This document shows, piece by piece, positions 44,609 through 54,371 of a stretch of DNA of 64,000 nt. Source of the stretch: Nisaea acidiphila (GTDB taxonomy: Bacteria > Pseudomonadota > Alphaproteobacteria > Thalassobaculales > Thalassobaculaceae); contig NZ_CP102480.1 of assembly GCF_024662015.1 (NCBI RefSeq), positions 4,210,501-4,274,500 on the forward strand, given 5' to 3'. The translations under genes were made by a program, and so were the position numbers. The notes below the pieces were generated by a model. The model saw nothing but the letters and a program-made list of their open reading frames with translations, was not told the DNA's origin and searched no databases. Positions within the stretch are counted from its first letter, which is position 1; each line of letters opens with the position of its first letter.

Positions 44609-47600
44609 TCAGGTGATGAAGTCGCTGAGCTCGATGCCGGTTACGCCGGTCAGTGTGACGGTGCCACTTCCGATCGTGAGCACCAGATCGCCCGAGCCGT
44701 CCAGGCTTGCGACCCCGTCCGCGTCGGTCACGAAACCGTCCCCGGAGCTGTCCAGGGCGCCCGGCGTCAGGCCGAGGTTGGACAGGTCGATCTGGTCGTT
44801 CGCGCCGTCGAAATCGAAGATTACGTCATCACCGAAGGTCGCGTTAAAGAAGGCGAAGATATCCGCGCCGTCGCCGCCGGAGAGCATATCGTTCCCATCA
44901 AAGCCCGTGAGGACGTCGTCGCCGGTGCCTCCGACGAGGGTATCGTCGCCGATGCTGCCCTGCAGCGTGTCGTTTCCGGCTCCACCGTCGAGACTGTCGG
45001 TACCGAACTGACCGATGAAGACCGGGCCGGCAAAGAGGTTGTCGTCGCCGTCGCCACCTTCAAGCGTGTCGTTGCCGAACCCTCCCTGGAGATCGTCGTT
45101 CCCGGCACCGCCGACCAGACTGCTGCCGTCTCCTCCGGCAGCGAACAAGGTATCCGCTCCGTCGCCGCCGGAAAGCGTATCGCTGCCGTTTCCGCCAACG
45201 AGCCGGTCGTCCCCGCCACCGCCCCGAAGCAGATCGTCGCCGTCGAGACCGGAAAGCGTGTCATTGCCGTCTTCGCCGTCGATCGAGTCGTTCCCTGCGT
45301 TGCCGAAGAGGACGTCATTTCCGGAACCGCCGTTCAGAGAATCATCCAGAGCACCGCCTGACAGCGTGTCGTTGCCCGCGTCGCCGAACATGACGTCTCC
45401 GCTGGAGCCGAGACCGGCTTCGCCGGCGACAAGCAGGTCGTCTCCATTGCCGCCAAAGGCAATATCCGCCCCTTCGCCGCCATAAAGCGTGTCATTGCCG
45501 TCATTGCCGAAGAGCTGATCGTTTCCGCTGCCGCCGAACAAGGTGTCATCCCCGACTCCTCCCGACAGCGTGTCGTTTCCGTCTTCGCCATAGAGCTGAT
45601 TTCCGGCCGACCCAACGAACACGTCCCCGGAAGTAAGGGAGTCGTGGCCGTTACCGCCATAGAGGGTGTCAGTCCCAATGGCACCGAAAAGCGTATCGTT
45701 CCCGTTGCCGCCGAACACGAGGTGTCCGCCTTCGATGTAGTCGTTGCCCGCTTCACCATACAGGACATTCGAGGCCGAACTGCCGGGCGCGACATTCGCG
45801 AAAATCGAGTCGTTTCCGTCCCCGCCGTAGATCAAGTTTGGACTTCCGGTGCCACCAATTATGGTGTCGTTACCGGCCTCTCCATATAGCGTGTTGCTTC
45901 CAGAGCCATAGGAGGGGATGTCCGCCGCGACCAGCGAGTCGTTGCCGGCGCCGCCGTATATCAGGTCGTCGCCGCCTAGGCCCGAAACGAAGTCATTCCC
46001 GTCGAGTGCGAAGATTACGTCGCTAGCGCTGCTGCCGATGATCGTGTCGTCGCCGTTGGTACCGGTAATGCTGTTCGCGCCCGAGCCCCCATCGGCTGAA
46101 AACGATATTTCGGTCTGCCCACCGGAGGAATTCGTTGTGGCAACCGTAAATTCCCCTTCGAGCGTGAATGCGGTGTTGGCGTTGCCGTTCCCGGTCGTGT
46201 CGATCTCGACGAGGGTTTGACCGCTTCCGATCGTCAAGGTGACCGCATCGTCGCTGAAGCTCGTGTTCACGATGACCAGATCGTTCTCCGAGCTGTCGAA
46301 GTCGGCGATGAAATCGCCATTCAACTCGTTGACATTGCCGAAAAAGCTATCCGCTCCGCCGCCGCCGGTGAGGGTGTCGCTTCCCGAGCCGCCGTAGAGC
46401 GCGTCGCTTCCGGTCCCGCCGATCAGAGTGTCGCTTCCGCCGCCACCGGAGAGCGTATCGTCACCGCCGCCGCCGTCCAGGCTGTCCGCGCCGGTCCCGC
46501 CGTCAAGCAGATCGCCGGTGGAGCCGCCGGACAGCGTGTCATTCCCGGCCTCGCCGAATAAGGCCGCGCCCAAGGTGCCGGCGAAACTGTCGCCGGCGAC
46601 AAGCGCGTCGTTGCCGGTCCCGCCAAAGAGCGTGTCGGCGCCGTCGCCGCCGGAAAGGGTGTCGTTGCCGCTGTTGCCGGAGATCAGGTCGTTTCCTGTG
46701 CCACCGATCAACAGATCGCTTCCGCCGCCGCCATGGACCGTGTCGTTGCCGCCTTCGGCATGGATCGTGTCGGCCCCGGTGCCGCCATCGAGCAGGTCGC
46801 CGCCGCTTCCTCCTTCGATCTGGTCGTTGCCCGCTTCGCCAAAGATGCTCTGCGCTGTGTTGCCGGGATAGACGAATGCGCCTTCATCGGCGACCAGGGT
46901 ATCGTTTCCGGCCCCGCCATAGAGCGTGTCGGCGCCGCCGCCGCCATACACGACGTCATTGCCCGCATCGCCGTAGAGCAGGTCGCTCCCGGTGCCACCG
47001 AGGAGCGTGTCGCTGCCGCCGCCGCCGTAGAGTGTGTCGTCGCCGCCACGGGCGTCGATGCTGTCGGCACCGGTTCCCCCGTCCAGGATGTCCGAACGGA
47101 AGCTGCCGGAAAGAGTGTCGTTGCCGGCCTCGCCGTAGAGTTCGGTCGGGGTGGTGGCGAAGAGATTGTCGCCGGCGATGAGGCTGTCATTTCCAGTTCC
47201 GCCAAAAAGCAGGTCGACGCCGCCGCCGCCGGAAAGCGTATCATTGCCGCTGTCACCGTAAAGCATGTCGCTGCCGGTGCCGCCGATCAGAAGGTCGCTG
47301 CCGCCGCCGCCGGACAGGGTGTCGTTGCTGCCGCCGCCGCCGACGAGGATATCGGCGCCGGTTCCGCCGTCGAGGAAGTCGGTGTTGGTGCTGCCCGAGA
47401 GGGTGTCGTTGCCGGCCTCGCCATAAAGCTCGATCCTCGCCGTGCCGAACAGGAAGTTGAATCCGCCATCGAGCAGGTCATTGCCAGTCCCGCCATAGAG
47501 CGTGTCGAGACCGAGTCCCCCGGACAGGGTATCGTCGCCGGCGCCGCCGGATAGCAGGTCGTTGCCGAAGCCGCCGATGAGCAGGTCGCTGCCGCCGCCA

Positions 47601-49165
47601 CCGGAGACGGTGTCGTCGCCGCCTTCGGCATGAATGGTGTCGGCGCCGGTGCCGCCGTCGAGCAGATCCCCGCCACTGCCGCCTTCAAGCTGGTCGTTGC
47701 CGGCCTCGCCGTAGACCACCTGTATGGCTGAGCCGAGATGCACGAAGGCAGGATCGTCAGCGACCACGGTATCGTTCCCGCTGCCGCCATAGAGTGTGTC
47801 ACCGCCGCCGCCGCCATACATGACGTCATTGCCCGCATCGCCGTAGAGCACATCGCTTCCGGTGCCGCCGACCAGCGTGTCGCTGCCGCCGCCGCCATAG
47901 AGCGTATCGTCGCCACCTCCGGCGTCTATGCTGTCGGCGCCGGTTCCGCCGTCCAGGAGGTCGGAACCGAAGCCGCCGGAAAGAGTGTCGTTGCCGGCCT
48001 CGCCAAACAGGTTTTGTGTCTGGGTCGCGAAGATGCCGCCACCGCCGCCGGCGTCGAGCAGATCGTTGCCAGTCCCGCCATAGAGCGTGTCGAAGCCGCC
48101 GCCGCCCGAAAGCAAGTCGTTCCCGGAGTCGCCGTAGAGCACGTCGCCCCCGGTGGCTCCGACAAGTGTGTCGCTGCCGCCGCCGCCATAGAGCGTGTCG
48201 TCTTCGCTGCCGCCGTCAAGGCTGTCCGCCCCGGTGCCGCCATCGAGCAGGTCCGCACCGCTCAGGCCCGAGATCGTGTCGTTGCCGGCCAGCCCGAAGA
48301 TCGTGTCGCTTGCCGTGCTGCCGACGATCAGGTCGTCACCGCTCGTTCCCGAGGTTCCCGGCGCGGCGGCAGTGAAGGTAAGTGTGGTGGAGCTGCCGCT
48401 GAGGATCGCATTGATCGTCAGTGGCTCGGACGTCCCCGCGATATTGAGTGTGCCGGTTCCCAGATCGATGCTGCTTCCGAGGGCCGTGCCGTCGAGGCTC
48501 GTCAGATCGGTGCTGGTGATGACAATGGAATCGCCGGCTTCGAGGTCGCTGATCGTGTCGCCGTCATGGTTCGAAACGGTGCCGGTGAAAGTATCGTTCC
48601 CGGCCCCGCCGAACAGAGTGTCAGCCTGACCGCCGCCGCGCAGCACGTCATTGCCGTCCTGGCCATGGAGAACGTCGCTCTCACTTCGGCCCGAAAGCGT
48701 GTCGTCACCCTCTCCGCCATAGAGCGTGTCGTTGTTGGCACCGCCGGTGATCGTGTCGTTCCCGGCCCCGCCATAGAGCGCATCGTTCCCCTTGCCGCCC
48801 CAGATCCAGTCATTGCCATCCTCGCCGAAGACCAGATCGTTTCCGGAAGAGCCGATGGATGTGTCGTTGCCCACGCCGCTATAGAGCGTGTCGTCGCCGT
48901 CGCCGCCCGACGCCGCGTCGTTTCCGTCCTCGCCGAAGATGAGATCGTTGCCGGTCTGGCCATAGTTGAAATCGTTTCCGATGCCGCCGTAGAGCGTGTC
49001 GTCTCCGCCTCCGGCATAGAGAGTATCGTTGCCGGAGTCGCCGTGAAGCTCGTCGTTACCGTCGAGCGCACTGATCGTATCGTTGCCGTCGAGCCCGGCG
49101 ATGAAGTCGTTGGTTGTCGATCCGATCAGGAGGTCGGCGGTTGCGGTGCCGGTAATATCGCTCAT
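44609..49165 (-). CDS. Giant RTX calcium-binding repeat protein (type I secreted)
   Basis: A 1518-residue acidic protein made almost entirely of GGxGxDxLx nonapeptides that fold into Ca2+-binding beta-rolls. Three repeat blocks are separated by two non-repeat linkers at about residues 190-285 and 940-1035, each starting like the end of an RTX block (GDTISDLEAGDSIVI; GDFIADFDSSENDLVI). There is no catalytic or adhesin domain and no N-terminal signal; the first residues are MSDITGTATADLLIGS. The C-terminus has an EF-hand-like DSSGDGFVTDADG and ends in TLTGVTGIELSDFIT, a typical type I secretion signal. No type I exporter genes are in the window. Blocks around residues 400-560 and 690-850 are nearly identical with a 290-residue offset. 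GGAGA precedes the start. Likely a surface or matrix protein. Confidence 0.9.
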   Translation of the reverse strand: MSDITGTATADLLIGSTTNDFIAGLDGNDTISALDGNDELHGDSGNDTLYAGGGDDTLYGGIGNDFNYGQTGNDLIFGEDGNDAASGGDGDDTLYSGVGNDTSIGSSGNDLVFGEDGNDWIWGGKGNDALYGGAGNDTITGGANNDTLYGGEGDDTLSGRSESDVLHGQDGNDVLRGGGQADTLFGGAGNDTFTGTVSNHDGDTISDLEAGDSIVITSTDLTSLDGTALGSSIDLGTGTLNIAGTSEPLTINAILSGSSTTLTFTAAAPGTSGTSGDDLIVGSTASDTIFGLAGNDTISGLSGADLLDGGTGADSLDGGSEDDTLYGGGGSDTLVGATGGDVLYGDSGNDLLSGGGGFDTLYGGTGNDLLDAGGGGGIFATQTQNLFGEAGNDTLSGGFGSDLLDGGTGADSIDAGGGDDTLYGGGGSDTLVGGTGSDVLYGDAGNDVMYGGGGGDTLYGGSGNDTVVADDPAFVHLGSAIQVVYGEAGNDQLEGGSGGDLLDGGTGADTIHAEGGDDTVSGGGGSDLLIGGFGNDLLSGGAGDDTLSGGLGLDTLYGGTGNDLLDGGFNFLFGTARIELYGEAGNDTLSGSTNTDFLDGGTGADILVGGGGSNDTLSGGGGSDLLIGGTGSDMLYGDSGNDTLSGGGGVDLLFGGTGNDSLIAGDNLFATTPTELYGEAGNDTLSGSFRSDILDGGTGADSIDARGGDDTLYGGGGSDTLLGGTGSDLLYGDAGNDVVYGGGGADTLYGGAGNDTLVADEGAFVYPGNTAQSIFGEAGNDQIEGGSGGDLLDGGTGADTIHAEGGNDTVHGGGGSDLLIGGTGNDLISGNSGNDTLSGGDGADTLFGGTGNDALVAGDSFAGTLGAALFGEAGNDTLSGGSTGDLLDGGTGADSLDGGGGDDTLSGGGGSDTLIGGTGSDALYGGSGSDTLTGGGGADSFFGNVNELNGDFIADFDSSENDLVIVNTSFSDDAVTLTIGSGQTLVEIDTTGNGNANTAFTLEGEFTVATTNSSGGQTEISFSADGGSGANSITGTNGDDTIIGSSASDVIFALDGNDFVSGLGGDDLIYGGAGNDSLVAADIPSYGSGSNTLYGEAGNDTIIGGTGSPNLIYGGDGNDSIFANVAPGSSASNVLYGEAGNDYIEGGHLVFGGNGNDTLFGAIGTDTLYGGNGHDSLTSGDVFVGSAGNQLYGEDGNDTLSGGVGDDTLFGGSGNDQLFGNDGNDTLYGGEGADIAFGGNGDDLLVAGEAGLGSSGDVMFGDAGNDTLSGGALDDSLNGGSGNDVLFGNAGNDSIDGEDGNDTLSGLDGDDLLRGGGGDDRLVGGNGSDTLSGGDGADTLFAAGGDGSSLVGGAGNDDLQGGFGNDTLEGGDGDDNLFAGPVFIGQFGTDSLDGGAGNDTLQGSIGDDTLVGGTGDDVLTGFDGNDMLSGGDGADIFAFFNATFGDDVIFDFDGANDQIDLSNLGLTPGALDSSGDGFVTDADGVASLDGSGDLVLTIGSGTVTLTGVTGIELSDFIT

Positions 49166-49525
49166 GTGAAATCTCCGTGCTCAAGAACATCCAAACCAAG
49201 TCTGCGTTCAGCCGGGCGCGCCGGAAAATCGCTATATTTCAATGCCCTGAAGGAGGCGTGAGAAGCGATAGGTGTTGCCGGTCACGATGCTGTACTGCCA
49301 AATTCAGTGCGTGATACCGTATTCATTGGCGACGCAAAGCGGCAATTAATAATTTATGAAATAGAGAAAATGTTAGGCAGTGGTTGAGTTCCTGCGCGGT
49401 CTGATTGACCGTTTATGAGCACCGAAAACGAACGCGGGTGCCAAGATGCGCTTCTGCTCGATTGGCACCGCTCGCCTGAGGGAGAAGATTGCTCCGGAGA
49501 GCCGCTTATTGTTCTTACGGCGGCC
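49166..49525. other. Intergenic region between the RTX gene and msrA
   Basis: These 360 bases carry no convincing gene. The segment 49320-49390 is AT-rich (AATTAATAATTTATGAAATAG) and is the best place for the RTX promoter on the minus strand. The rest shows no repeat or hairpin that I could identify. Confidence 0.4.
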
Positions 49526-50065
49526 TTACTCTCCGGCCGCCACGCTCGCCGTCCGTTTCGGCAACACCCAGTTCGGGCGCGGGAAGTGACAGGTGTAGCC
49601 GAAGGGGACGCGCTGGAGGTAATCTTGGTGCTCGGGTTCGGCTTCCCAGAACGGGCCGGCTTCGGTTACTTGCGTCACCACCTTCCCGGGCCAGAGGCCC
49701 GAGGCCTCGACATCGGCGATGGTGTCCTCGGCGACGCGCTTCTGCTCGTCCGTCAGGAAGAAGATCGCGGAGCGGTATTGCGGGCCGCGGTCGTTGCCTT
49801 GCCGGTCGAGGGTGGTCGGGTCGTGGATCTGGAAGAACAGCTCCAGGATCGCGCGGTAGCTGGTCTGAGCCGGATCGAACTGGATCTCGATGGCCTCTGC
49901 ATGGCCGCTCCTGCCGGTCTTAAGGTCCTCGTAGACCGGGTTCGGAACGGTGCCGCCGCTATAGCCGACGCGGGTTCTCAACACCCCGGGATGCCTGCGG
50001 ATCAGGTCCTGCATGCCCCAGAAGCAGCCACCGGCGAGGATCGCGGTTTCGGTCTCGATGCTCAT
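49526..50065 (-). CDS. msrA: Peptide-methionine (S)-S-oxide reductase
   Basis: A 179-residue MsrA. The nucleophilic cysteine lies in [15 protein letters not shown] near the N-terminus, followed by [31 protein letters not shown] and [12 protein letters not shown]. The C-terminus ([12 protein letters not shown]) has no resolving CGC cluster, so recycling cysteines are not as in E. coli; C in YTCHFPRP may serve. It repairs oxidised methionine. ATG at 50065 is chosen for its GAGGAG site eight bases upstream. Confidence 0.95.
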   Translation of the reverse strand: MSIETETAILAGGCFWGMQDLIRRHPGVLRTRVGYSGGTVPNPVYEDLKTGRSGHAEAIEIQFDPAQTSYRAILELFFQIHDPTTLDRQGNDRGPQYRSAIFFLTDEQKRVAEDTIADVEASGLWPGKVVTQVTEAGPFWEAEPEHQDYLQRVPFGYTCHFPRPNWVLPKRTASVAAGE

Positions 50066-50157
50066 GGTTCGGCTCCTCGGTTTTCGGTTCATTGCGCTGA
50101 CTGATCATATAGGGCGGCGCTGCGCGCCGGTAAGTCACAAAGTCGCGGGTGAGTTTC

Positions 50158-50186
50158 CTTGCCGAATATGACAGTTTCCCTATACT
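50158..50186 (+). promoter_or_regulatory. Candidate promoter for argG
   Basis: CTTGCC (50158-50163) and TATACT (50181-50186) are 17 bases apart, about 95 bases ahead of the argG start. The -10 box is strong and the -35 box moderate. Confidence 0.6.
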
Positions 50187-50275
50187 CCCGCGCCGTCGGA
50201 CCTGCTGCCGTTCGCGAAGGTCCGGACCCGTTTTTCACCGGGCCTGCCGGGCCCTCTACCGTCTAAGGCGAATTC

Positions 50276-51487
50276 ATGTCCGAGAGCGTCAAAAAAGTCG
50301 TGCTGGCCTATTCCGGCGGCCTCGACACTTCCGTCATCCTGCGCTGGCTGCAGGACACCTACAATTGCGAGGTGGTGACCTTCACCGCCGATCTCGGGCA
50401 GGGCGAGGATGTCGAGCCGGCGCGCGAGAAGGCGAAGATGCTCGGCATCAAGGAAGTCTATGTCGAGGATCTGCGCGAGGAATTCGTGCGCGATTACGTC
50501 TTCCCGATGTTCCGCGCCAATGCGCTCTACGAGGGCTGCTACCTGCTCGGCACCTCGATCGCCCGGCCGCTGATTTCCAAACGCCAGATCGAGATCGCCG
50601 CCGAGACCGGCGCTGACGCCGTCTCCCACGGCGCGACCGGCAAGGGCAACGACCAAGTGCGCTTCGAGCTCAGCTATTACGCGCTGCAGCCCGATATCAA
50701 GATCATCGCGCCGTGGCGCGAATGGGACCTGACCTCGCGCACCAAGCTGATCGAGTTCGCAGAGCAGCACCAGATTCCGATCGCCAAGGACAAGCGCGGC
50801 GAGGCGCCGTTCTCGGTCGACGCGAACCTGCTGCACTCCTCCTCCGAGGGCAAGGTGCTGGAGGATCCGTGGGACGCGCCGGAGGAGTATGTCTTCCAGC
50901 GTACCGTCTCGCCGGAACAGGCGCCCGACAAGGCGACCTCGATCGAGATCGATTTCGAGCATGGCGACCCGGTGGCGATCGACGGCGAGCGCCTGAGCCC
51001 GGCGAGCCTGCTGACCAAGCTGAACGAACTCGGCGGCGCCAATGGCATCGGCCGTCTCGACATGGTCGAGAACCGCTTCGTCGGCATGAAGAACCGCGGC
51101 GTCTACGAGACCCCGGGCGGTACCATCATGCACCACGCGCACCGCGCGATGGAGAGTCTGACGCTCGACCGCGGCATGGCGCACCTGAAGGACGAGATGA
51201 TGCCGCGCTACGCCGAGCTCATCTATAACGGCTTCTGGTTCTCGCCGGAGCGCGAGATGATGCAGCAGGCGATCGACTTCAGCCAGCGCAACGTCACCGG
51301 CACTGTCCGCATGAAGCTCTACAAAGGCAACGTCACCTGCACGGGCCGCAAGGCGGAGCGTAGCCTCTATTCCGAGGATATCGTGACCTTCGAGGAAGGT
51401 TCCGGTACCTACGACCACAAGGACGCCGCGGGCTTCATTAAGCTGAACGCGCTGCGCCTGCGCCTGAACAAGATGTTGCAGGGGTAG
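50276..51487 (+). CDS. argG: Argininosuccinate synthase
   Basis: A 403-residue ArgG. The ATP-binding [15 protein letters not shown] is at residues 10-24, and [25 protein letters not shown] and [14 protein letters not shown] follow. The C-terminal helix [14 protein letters not shown] forms tetramer contacts. It joins citrulline and aspartate with ATP in arginine synthesis. The gene is monocistronic here: a promoter lies at 50158-50186 and a dispersed inverted repeat follows the stop. Confidence 0.97.
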   Translation: MSESVKKVVLAYSGGLDTSVILRWLQDTYNCEVVTFTADLGQGEDVEPAREKAKMLGIKEVYVEDLREEFVRDYVFPMFRANALYEGCYLLGTSIARPLISKRQIEIAAETGADAVSHGATGKGNDQVRFELSYYALQPDIKIIAPWREWDLTSRTKLIEFAEQHQIPIAKDKRGEAPFSVDANLLHSSSEGKVLEDPWDAPEEYVFQRTVSPEQAPDKATSIEIDFEHGDPVAIDGERLSPASLLTKLNELGGANGIGRLDMVENRFVGMKNRGVYETPGGTIMHHAHRAMESLTLDRGMAHLKDEMMPRYAELIYNGFWFSPEREMMQQAIDFSQRNVTGTVRMKLYKGNVTCTGRKAERSLYSEDIVTFEEGSGTYDHKDAAGFIKLNALRLRLNKMLQG

Positions 51488-51498
51488 GCTTGCCTTGG

Positions 51499-51585
51499 TC
51501 GTCATCCCGATGAAAATCGGGATCCAGGGGGTGGAGCTTATCGTCCTATGATCCCTGGATCCCGGATCGGGGGCCGGGATGACGA
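51499..51585. repeat. Imperfect inverted repeat, probable dispersed (REP-like) element
   Basis: TCGTCATCCC (51499-51508) is inverted as GGGATGACGA (51576-51585), and inner arms GATCCAGGG (51521-51529) and CCCTGGATC (51553-51561) pair as well. The GTCATCCCGG...CCTGGATCCCGG...GGGATGAC theme is familiar from intergenic repeats of alphaproteobacteria. It fills the argG-psuG gap and may stabilise or end the argG message. Confidence 0.65.
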
Positions 51586-51600
51586 AGGGGGAGGCGACGG

Positions 51601-52515
51601 ATGACCGAGCTCGTTTTTTCGCCGGAAGTGGAAGCCGCCCGCACGGATGGGCGGCCTGTCGTTGCGCTCGAGAGCACGATCCTCACCCACGGGCTGCCGA
51701 AGCCGGACAATCTCGCCATCGGGCGCGAGATCGAGGCCGAAGTGCGGCAGTCAGGTGCGGTTCCCGCGACTATCGCGGTCCTTGGCGGAGAGGCCCGGAT
51801 CGGATTGTCCGATGAGGACCTCGCCGGTCTCTGCGTTGCCGACAGCGCGGTCAAACTCTCCCGCCGGGATCTCGGCATCGCTCTGTCGCAAGGCTTGACA
51901 GGCGGCACGACGGTGGCGGCGACCATGATCCTCGCCGCGCGCGCCGGCATCGAAGTCTTTGCCACCGGTGGTATCGGAGGCGTGCATCGCGGCGCCGAAC
52001 AGGATTTCGATATTTCCGCGGATCTGGACGAACTCGCCCGAACGCCGGTCATGGTGGTTTCCGCCGGAGCCAAATCGATCCTCGATCTTCCGAAGACGTT
52101 GGAAGTACTTGAAACGCGCGGCGTGCCGGTGATCGGCTATCGTACGGACGAGTTCCCGGCCTTCTTCTGCCGCGTCAGCGGTCTCAAGGTGCCGCTGCGT
52201 CTCGACAGCATGGAGGAGATCGCCGGCGCCTGGCGTGCGGGGCGAGGGCTCGGCCTTGAGAGCGGCATGCTGGTGGCTAATCCGGTGCCCGAGGAGTTCG
52301 CGCTCGAGCGGGCCGAGATGGAGCGGATCGTCGAAGACGCGCTCTACGAGGCGAAGCGTACAGGAACCATCGGCAAGCAGGTCACGCCTTACCTGCTGTC
52401 GGAGATCCGCACCGCGACGGGCGGTGCGAGCCTGCGCACGAATATCGAGCTGGTTCGGGCGAATGCCCGGCTCGCGTCTGGGATTGCCGTCTCGCTCGGT
52501 TCTGCGGGACGCTAG
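51601..52515 (+). CDS. psuG: Pseudouridine-5'-phosphate glycosidase
   Basis: A 304-residue PsuG. VVALESTILTHGLPKPDN, GLTGGTTVAATMILAARAGI, FATGGIGGVHRGAEQDFDIS and VSAGAKSILDLPKTLE are the family signatures; the lysine of the last motif forms the covalent adduct. It splits pseudouridine 5'-phosphate into uracil and ribose 5-phosphate, or the reverse in vivo. The usual partner kinase PsuK is not adjacent. GGGGGAGG precedes the start. Confidence 0.95.
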   Translation: MTELVFSPEVEAARTDGRPVVALESTILTHGLPKPDNLAIGREIEAEVRQSGAVPATIAVLGGEARIGLSDEDLAGLCVADSAVKLSRRDLGIALSQGLTGGTTVAATMILAARAGIEVFATGGIGGVHRGAEQDFDISADLDELARTPVMVVSAGAKSILDLPKTLEVLETRGVPVIGYRTDEFPAFFCRVSGLKVPLRLDSMEEIAGAWRAGRGLGLESGMLVANPVPEEFALERAEMERIVEDALYEAKRTGTIGKQVTPYLLSEIRTATGGASLRTNIELVRANARLASGIAVSLGSAGR

Positions 52516-52550
52516 ACAAGCGATCGCCGGTCGGCGCAACTGGACAGCCC

Positions 52551-54290
52551 ATGATCCTGACAGATTCAGAAAGAGCAGCTCTCTCGCGCGTGTCGGAACA
52601 GCTGCCGCCGGGAGTTCTCAAGGATCTCTTGGGAGCCAAAAGTCTCGACGGAAGATTGCTGGTCAATCTCGGCGTCGCGATGGCATTCGCGGGAGAGGAC
52701 GCTTTGGCCGGGAGGCGGTTCCGCCAGGCGCTGGTTGTCGATCCAGGTTCGACGGCGGCGGCATCGGGGATGCTTCCCTCTGTCGGCAGCGCGAAGGCGC
52801 AAGGGCCGGCCGGCTCGGCAATGTGCCTGCTGGGGACCGGCGAGGACTGGAGACGCCTCGGCCGGGCATTCGCGCGGGCAGGGCGTGTCGAGGACGCGAT
52901 TGCGGCTCTCGGGAGAGCCGTACGACTGGCGCCCGAGCGCGCGGATTGGGCGGAGGAGATGGCCTTCCTCCTCTGGGGAAGTTTCCGGGGCGAGGAGGCG
53001 GTCGACTGCCTCGCGCGGATTGGCAGTGCCCGGCATCTCGTAACCGCGCTGGAATGGGCCTTCCAGGACACGCTCGACGCGACCGTCGAGACGGCGAACT
53101 CGGGATACCGGCAGGCTCTGGATCTCATCGAACGGATCTTGAGCATGCCGTCCTCCGGTCCGGAAGCGGATTCCATCAAGGCGGGCTTGAAACAGGAGCC
53201 GGCGGTCTCTCAGTTGAGAGGTGCCCCGGTACCTTCGGGGGGCAAGGACGGACGGGAGCATTATCGTCTGGTTCCGAATGCCGGTTCCGCGGCGGGGGAG
53301 AATCCGTCGGCGGACGCTATCGATCGCGCGCTGCGGGTCCATTATCTGAAGGATGCGGAACTCCTGAGCGGCGAGTGGCTCGTGCTGCGCAACGACGGCA
53401 CCGCAATCGCGGATAGTTGCGTTTCGTTCCTGCGGCCGGAAAAACGGGGGTATCTGACGCGGCTCAGCCTCGGCTGGCTCAGCATTACCCGTCCGGAAAA
53501 GACGGTCCGTAGTGACGGAAAAGCGGTCCTGCTCGGCTATTATCCGAACTATTACCACTGGATGATCGACTACCTGCCAAGGCTTCTTGGCATCCTGTCG
53601 GCACCGGCGCTTGCGGACCGCAAGATCGTGCTGGCTTCCGGGCTGGAGCGGTATGCGTTCGAGACGGTTGGCAAGCTCGGGATCGGGCCCGAACGCGTGT
53701 TCACCCTGGACAGCCCCGTGTCGCTTCGGGCCGCGGATCTCGCCATGGTCGATTTCGGCCCGCGTCCGCTGACGAAGGCCGGTTCTCCGGTCTTCTACTG
53801 CGGAAGCCAGCCGGCAGAAGTAATTGCGGCGCTGAGGGAGCGGCTGTTGCGGCTCTACGGATGCCGCGCGGCGGAGAAAGGAACCCGGCGGATCTTCATC
53901 TCCCGGAGAGATTCGAAAAGTCCACGGATCCTGAACGAAGGCGAGATCTGGACCGTGCTGGCGCAACAGGGGTTCGAGGAAGTGAGCCTCACCGGCAAGA
54001 GTGTAGCCGAGCAGATCGAGCTTTTTGCCGATGTGGAGATCGTCGTCGGTGGACACGGGGCCGGACTTACCAACGCACTTTTCGTGCCGAAAGGGGCACA
54101 TATCGTGGAGTTGCACGACCGGACGCGCTCTCTGGATTTCTTCGAGAAAGTCGCCCGCGCGGTCGGCGCGCGCCATCACCGGGTCCCTTCGCGTCGCACC
54201 TATCTCGATGAAACCTCTCGCCTCGGCAATCGCTACGAGATCGCGCCGGAGCAGGTCTTGCAGGTGGTCACGTACTGTCTCAAAAATTGA
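52551..54290 (+). CDS. TPR-like N-terminus fused to a GT61-family glycosyltransferase
   Basis: A 579-residue cytosolic protein. Residues about 30-170 have TPR-like helices (LGVAMAFAGEDALAGRRFRQALVVDPG; RRLGRAFARAGRVEDAIAALGRAV). Residues about 280-575 match GT61 (DUF563): YYHWMIDYLPRLLGIL, RRIFISRRDSKSPRILNE, GFEEVSLTGKSVAEQIELF and IVVGGHGAGLTNALF. GT61 enzymes transfer sugars such as xylose or GlcNAc to proteins or polysaccharides. It lies 35 bases after psuG on the same strand, but no sugar-nucleotide genes are near, so the acceptor is unknown. Confidence 0.82.
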   Translation: MILTDSERAALSRVSEQLPPGVLKDLLGAKSLDGRLLVNLGVAMAFAGEDALAGRRFRQALVVDPGSTAAASGMLPSVGSAKAQGPAGSAMCLLGTGEDWRRLGRAFARAGRVEDAIAALGRAVRLAPERADWAEEMAFLLWGSFRGEEAVDCLARIGSARHLVTALEWAFQDTLDATVETANSGYRQALDLIERILSMPSSGPEADSIKAGLKQEPAVSQLRGAPVPSGGKDGREHYRLVPNAGSAAGENPSADAIDRALRVHYLKDAELLSGEWLVLRNDGTAIADSCVSFLRPEKRGYLTRLSLGWLSITRPEKTVRSDGKAVLLGYYPNYYHWMIDYLPRLLGILSAPALADRKIVLASGLERYAFETVGKLGIGPERVFTLDSPVSLRAADLAMVDFGPRPLTKAGSPVFYCGSQPAEVIAALRERLLRLYGCRAAEKGTRRIFISRRDSKSPRILNEGEIWTVLAQQGFEEVSLTGKSVAEQIELFADVEIVVGGHGAGLTNALFVPKGAHIVELHDRTRSLDFFEKVARAVGARHHRVPSRRTYLDETSRLGNRYEIAPEQVLQVVTYCLKN

Positions 54291-54371
54291 TCCGCGTCAT
54301 TATCGCGCATTGCTGCGGCGCACAATTCGATCTTTTTTAGGCCCTCTGATTTCAATCAAGAGGGTTCCAAC

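Noticed and set aside
44609-49165. Possible CRISPR-like array
   Set aside because: The short repeats are in-frame RTX nonapeptide codons with variable sequence and no spacers of uniform length.
47738-49261. 507-codon plus-strand frame and others opposite the RTX gene
   Set aside because: The repeats of the RTX gene keep several frames open; products are Val/Ala-rich imperfect repeats that mirror the coding strand.
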